From assembly GCF_014635825.1 (NCBI RefSeq), contig NZ_BMDO01000001.1, positions 434,001-498,000 on the forward strand: a stretch of DNA of 64,000 bases. Direction: 5' to 3'. The position numbers were made by a program, and so were the translations under genes. A model generated the notes under the pieces. The model had not been told where the DNA came from, did no database searches, and was given only the letters and a program-made list of their open reading frames with translations. The DNA is from Mucilaginibacter galii. Lineage in GTDB: Bacteria; Bacteroidota; Bacteroidia; Sphingobacteriales; Sphingobacteriaceae. This document shows, piece by piece, positions 61,431-64,000 of this stretch. Position 1 is the first letter of the stretch, and the number at the start of each line of letters is the position of its first letter.

Positions 61431-63380
61431 TTATGCCTTTATAAACACGGATGGCGGAAAGCTGATGGTAAAAGCGCTCCCCTGGCCCTGCGTACTCTCA
61501 ATTGTTAATTTACCGTTATGCTTCTTAACCAAGTCGCGAATAAGCATTAAGCCAAAGCCGCTGCCTTCTTCATTTTGGGTACCTTTGGTGGTGTAATAGC
61601 TTTCATCGTTAATGCGCTCTATGGCCTGCGGGCTCATTCCTATCCCCGTATCTTTCACCGTAATAGATGTTTCGGAGGCAGTATTGCTACCATAAATTTC
61701 GATAATGCCACCAGCCGGCGTAAACTTCACGGCGTTACTGAGCAAATTTCTAAGAACGATGCGTAGCATTTCGGTTTCGTTTAGCCATACAAAGCCGGGG
61801 GTTAGCCGGTTACTTATTGTGATCTCCTTTTCGGTAAGTGGTATTTTTTGTTCTTCTATAACACTGTCTGCCAGTTGTTGCATAGGTACTTTCGCCAGTT
61901 CAACCGGGGCACCACTCACCTGGCCTTTTATCCAAAACAGTAAATTATCGGTAAGTGCCATTACTCGGGCATACTGATCTTCCAGTTGCTTAAACAAATC
62001 TTTAAACTCTTCGGGAGATAACAGATCCATATTAACCAACTGAATAATGCTTTGCGTATTAGCAAGAGGTTTACGCAAGTCATGAGACATGATAGAGATC
62101 AACTTGCTTTTCAACTCGCTGTCTTCTTCCAATTTTTGGTTTTGCTGTTCTATGTGGCTATTTTTGGCATTTAAGTTAGCGCTGTACTTTTTGGCTTTGC
62201 GAAAGTTGTAAGCCAGTGTTATTACCACAGCTGAACCTGCCAATAACAGCGCTGTATATACCAGTAATAACGAGTCTTGCTTGCGGGTTTGCTTTTCTAC
62301 CTCACTAATGCGTTGCTGGCTTTTAAGCTGCTGGTCTTCCTGCATGCGAAGAGCATCAATAAAGTTTGTCGATTCCCGCTTTTCGCGTTCGGATATTGTA
62401 TTATCTAAAATAAGCAGCTGATCCTGCCACTCTATGATCGCGTCTTTATCCAGAGCTTCCTTACTAACGTAAAGCAGCAACTCGGTAGCCGTTTTAACTA
62501 ATGGCAACGCCGCAACGCTATCGGCCTTGGCATAAGCCAGCCTGGCATAGGGCTTGGCTTTGTTATATTGCTTTAGGTTAATATAAATGCGGCTTAGTTC
62601 AATGTACGACAGTGCCATGCCATAATCATCTTTAGTTATGGTATCAATATGCAGGGCTTTGTTCAAATAATAAATAGCCGAATCGGGCTTATTCAGCGTT
62701 TTCAACAGCAGAGCTCTGTCGTAATAACTCTTCTTTTCCCCGAACGAATACGCTATTTTTTTACTAAGCTGAAAGGCCTGGTCGTAATAATGCCTGGCGT
62801 CATCATATTGCTTTTGATCGGTACGCAACAAGCCAAGGCGCAGCAGTATGTTAACCATATCAACAGGCTTATTAAGTCTGGTAAATATGCTAAGCGTACG
62901 CTGCAATAAAATGCCTGCCTCTGCCAAACTACCGCCTTTACGCTTTATAGAGCTTATATGCTGCTCGGCACGGGCTACATTATAAATATCTTTATTATGC
63001 ATGCTCAGCTGCATAGAACGGTAGTATAATTCGAGCGCACGCTGCGAGTAACCACGCTGACTCAAAACTTCAGCTTGGTTAAGGTAAACAATGGCTAAAC
63101 CTTTATCGTATTTGTATTCGGTGGCCAGCAGCTCTGCTTCGGTTAGCAAAGTAAAAGCACTACCTGCATCACGCCTTATTAAACGCGCAGCCTTGCTGTT
63201 AAGCGAATCTACGTAAGCGGTAATTTTAGGATGATGCCTGGCATCTTTAGACTTGGCATTAACCTCAAGTGTAAACACCAGAGCTGCCCATACGAACAAG
63301 CTTTTAAAAAATATCCTCTTGCTTTTTCTGAGGAGAAGCAAATTTACTAACTGGTAATTATAAGTATCGACGGGTAACAA
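61431..63380 (-). CDS. TPR-domain sensor histidine kinase
   Basis: The 649-residue kinase has an N-terminal hydrophobic segment (about 28-40), a series of TPR repeats (about 60-310), a coiled coil, a membrane helix (about 370-392), HisKA with MSHDLRKPLAN (phospho-His 433), and HATPase_c with NLLSNAVKFTP, VKDTGIGMS and GSGFGLMLI motifs. No ATG is available at the front: an in-frame stop lies directly upstream of a TTG at 63380 and the next TTG is at 63341, which would open at MLLLRKSKRIFF as a signal peptide. Either start is possible. A response regulator is not adjacent. Confidence 0.85.
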   Translation of the reverse strand: MLPVDTYNYQLVNLLLLRKSKRIFFKSLFVWAALVFTLEVNAKSKDARHHPKITAYVDSLNSKAARLIRRDAGSAFTLLTEAELLATEYKYDKGLAIVYLNQAEVLSQRGYSQRALELYYRSMQLSMHNKDIYNVARAEQHISSIKRKGGSLAEAGILLQRTLSIFTRLNKPVDMVNILLRLGLLRTDQKQYDDARHYYDQAFQLSKKIAYSFGEKKSYYDRALLLKTLNKPDSAIYYLNKALHIDTITKDDYGMALSYIELSRIYINLKQYNKAKPYARLAYAKADSVAALPLVKTATELLLYVSKEALDKDAIIEWQDQLLILDNTISEREKRESTNFIDALRMQEDQQLKSQQRISEVEKQTRKQDSLLLVYTALLLAGSAVVITLAYNFRKAKKYSANLNAKNSHIEQQNQKLEEDSELKSKLISIMSHDLRKPLANTQSIIQLVNMDLLSPEEFKDLFKQLEDQYARVMALTDNLLFWIKGQVSGAPVELAKVPMQQLADSVIEEQKIPLTEKEITISNRLTPGFVWLNETEMLRIVLRNLLSNAVKFTPAGGIIEIYGSNTASETSITVKDTGIGMSPQAIERINDESYYTTKGTQNEEGSGFGLMLIRDLVKKHNGKLTIESTQGQGSAFTISFPPSVFIKA

Positions 63381-63402
63381 CTATTGGTTCTGAATATGGA
63401 TT

Positions 63403-63422
63403 ATAGCCTCGGTTTAGAGGCT
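63403..63422 (-). other. Stem-loop in the leader of the TPR kinase gene
   Basis: TAGCCTC-GGTTTA-GAGGCTA, a 7-bp stem, 22 nt upstream of the TTG at 63380. On the minus strand TAAATTTA lies just upstream of the hairpin, near the -7 consensus, so the hairpin may be in the 5' leader. Confidence 0.35.
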
Positions 63423-63610
63423 AAATTTACTGTTTCTCTTACGATTAAACAGGTTAATTGTTGTAAAAAAATTTATTTAAAAGAAACGAAATTTCGCCTT
63501 TCTTTAAAGTAAAAATAAAATCATGCCTTACACTTATTATTTTCCCCTTTTTACCTAATACGAACATTACTGCATTTTAGCTGTTTCCGTATCAATAATA
63601 ATTTACAAAT

Positions 63611-64000
63611 ATGGAATACAGAAAATTGGGAGAAACCAATCTCGAGGTTTCGGCTATTACCTTTGGCGCCTGGGCTGCGGGTGGATGGATGTGGGGTGGA
63701 AATGACGATAATGAAGCTATAAACGCAATGAAAGCGGCCTATGATTTAGGCATAACCAGCATTGATACCGCTCCTATTTACGGACAGGGAAAGAGCGAGG
63801 AACTGGTTGGCCAGGCCATTAAAGACATAGCGCGCGATAAAGTGCAAATACTTACCAAATATGGCATGCGCTGGGATTTGGCTAAAGGTACATTTGGTTT
63901 TAAATCAAAGGATAATGAAGGCAAAGATTTAGATGTTTATAAATATGCCGCCAAAGAGAGTATTATTAAGGAATGCGAAGATAGCCTTAAGCGACTGGGT
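63611..64000 (+). CDS. Aldo/keto reductase, 3' truncated
   Basis: The 130 visible codons, from ATG at 63611 to the window end, start MEYRKLGETNLEVSAITFG and include SIDTAPIYGQGKSEELVGQAI and ILTKYGMRWDL, which show the aldo/keto reductase family with its catalytic Asp/Tyr/Lys residues (D and Y in DTAPIYG, K in LTKYG). These enzymes reduce carbonyls with NADPH. The rest of the gene is outside the window. Confidence 0.9.
   Translation, partial: MEYRKLGETNLEVSAITFGAWAAGGWMWGGNDDNEAINAMKAAYDLGITSIDTAPIYGQGKSEELVGQAIKDIARDKVQILTKYGMRWDLAKGTFGFKSKDNEGKDLDVYKYAAKESIIKECEDSLKRLG

Overview
The window looks like a chromosomal segment of a Sphingobacteriaceae-type Bacteroidota bacterium, most like Mucilaginibacter or Pedobacter. 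The evidence is the rpsF-rpsR-rplI order without ssb, Bacteroidota-only families (DUF2490, DUF4199, BatA, DUF4272-type lipoprotein), TAnnTTTG promoter boxes, almost no Shine-Dalgarno (SD) sequences, polysaccharide-degrading enzymes, and several families of intergenic palindromic repeats. The genus is inferred from general knowledge, not from a search. I see no rRNA, tRNA, CRISPR array, insertion sequence or phage.

Layout. 1-2.6 kb: end of a Uma2-family gene, the bS6-bS18-bL9 operon, mtgA. 2.6-7.2 kb: an ABC-2 exporter pair, a DUF2490 protein, enolase. 7.2-10.1 kb: a lone receiver, an ABM monooxygenase, thymidine kinase, and a long disordered protein. 10.1-15.5 kb: three secreted glycoside hydrolases (GH28, GH106-like, GH39-like). 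15.6-21.3 kb: a DUF1223 protein, then a minus-strand cluster headed by a GbsR/MarR-type repressor (DCC-fold protein, TIGR01777 epimerase, two SRPBCC proteins, small membrane proteins). 21.4-26.9 kb: lipoproteins, an arylsulfatase, a DinB protein, an MBL-fold hydrolase. 27-30.8 kb: a five-PAS histidine kinase and two lone receivers. 30.8-37.2 kb: a large Omp85-type barrel protein, a phosphodiesterase-like protein with a flippase-like protein, a PAP2 phosphatase. 37.3-44 kb: a minus-strand cluster of HD-PycTM, ppk1, SdiA-regulated lipoprotein and GAF protein. 44.2-53.4 kb: a second PAP2, two GT2 glycosyltransferases, a transglutaminase-like protein, a GH3-family enzyme, dxr and rseP. 53.7-56.7 kb: an overlapping two-component cluster. 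56.7-63.4 kb: DUF4199, an acidic protein, a degenerate dihydroorotase, a BatA protein, a TPR histidine kinase. 63.6 kb to the end: a partial aldo/keto reductase.

Most genes are housekeeping or generic envelope and signalling functions. Five things deserve a second look. (1) An HD phosphohydrolase fused to a Pycsar-effector-type membrane domain, sitting in a putative operon with polyphosphate kinase and no evident nucleotide cyclase. (2) An Omp85-type barrel protein whose N-terminal half carries motifs reminiscent of an atypical kinase fold. (3) A GbsR/MarR regulator whose promoter fits the Bacteroidota consensus (TTTG-N19-TACATTTG) with a perfect 26-bp operator over the -33 box, and a similar site before the next gene. 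(4) Strong SD sequences before rpsR and rplI in a genome that otherwise lacks them. (5) Three mirrored palindromic elements spread around mtgA and the ABC exporter, two of which end at a start codon.

Starts were moved inward where an upstream TTG or GTG gave an implausible N-terminus. All family calls come from reading motifs; no database search was run.
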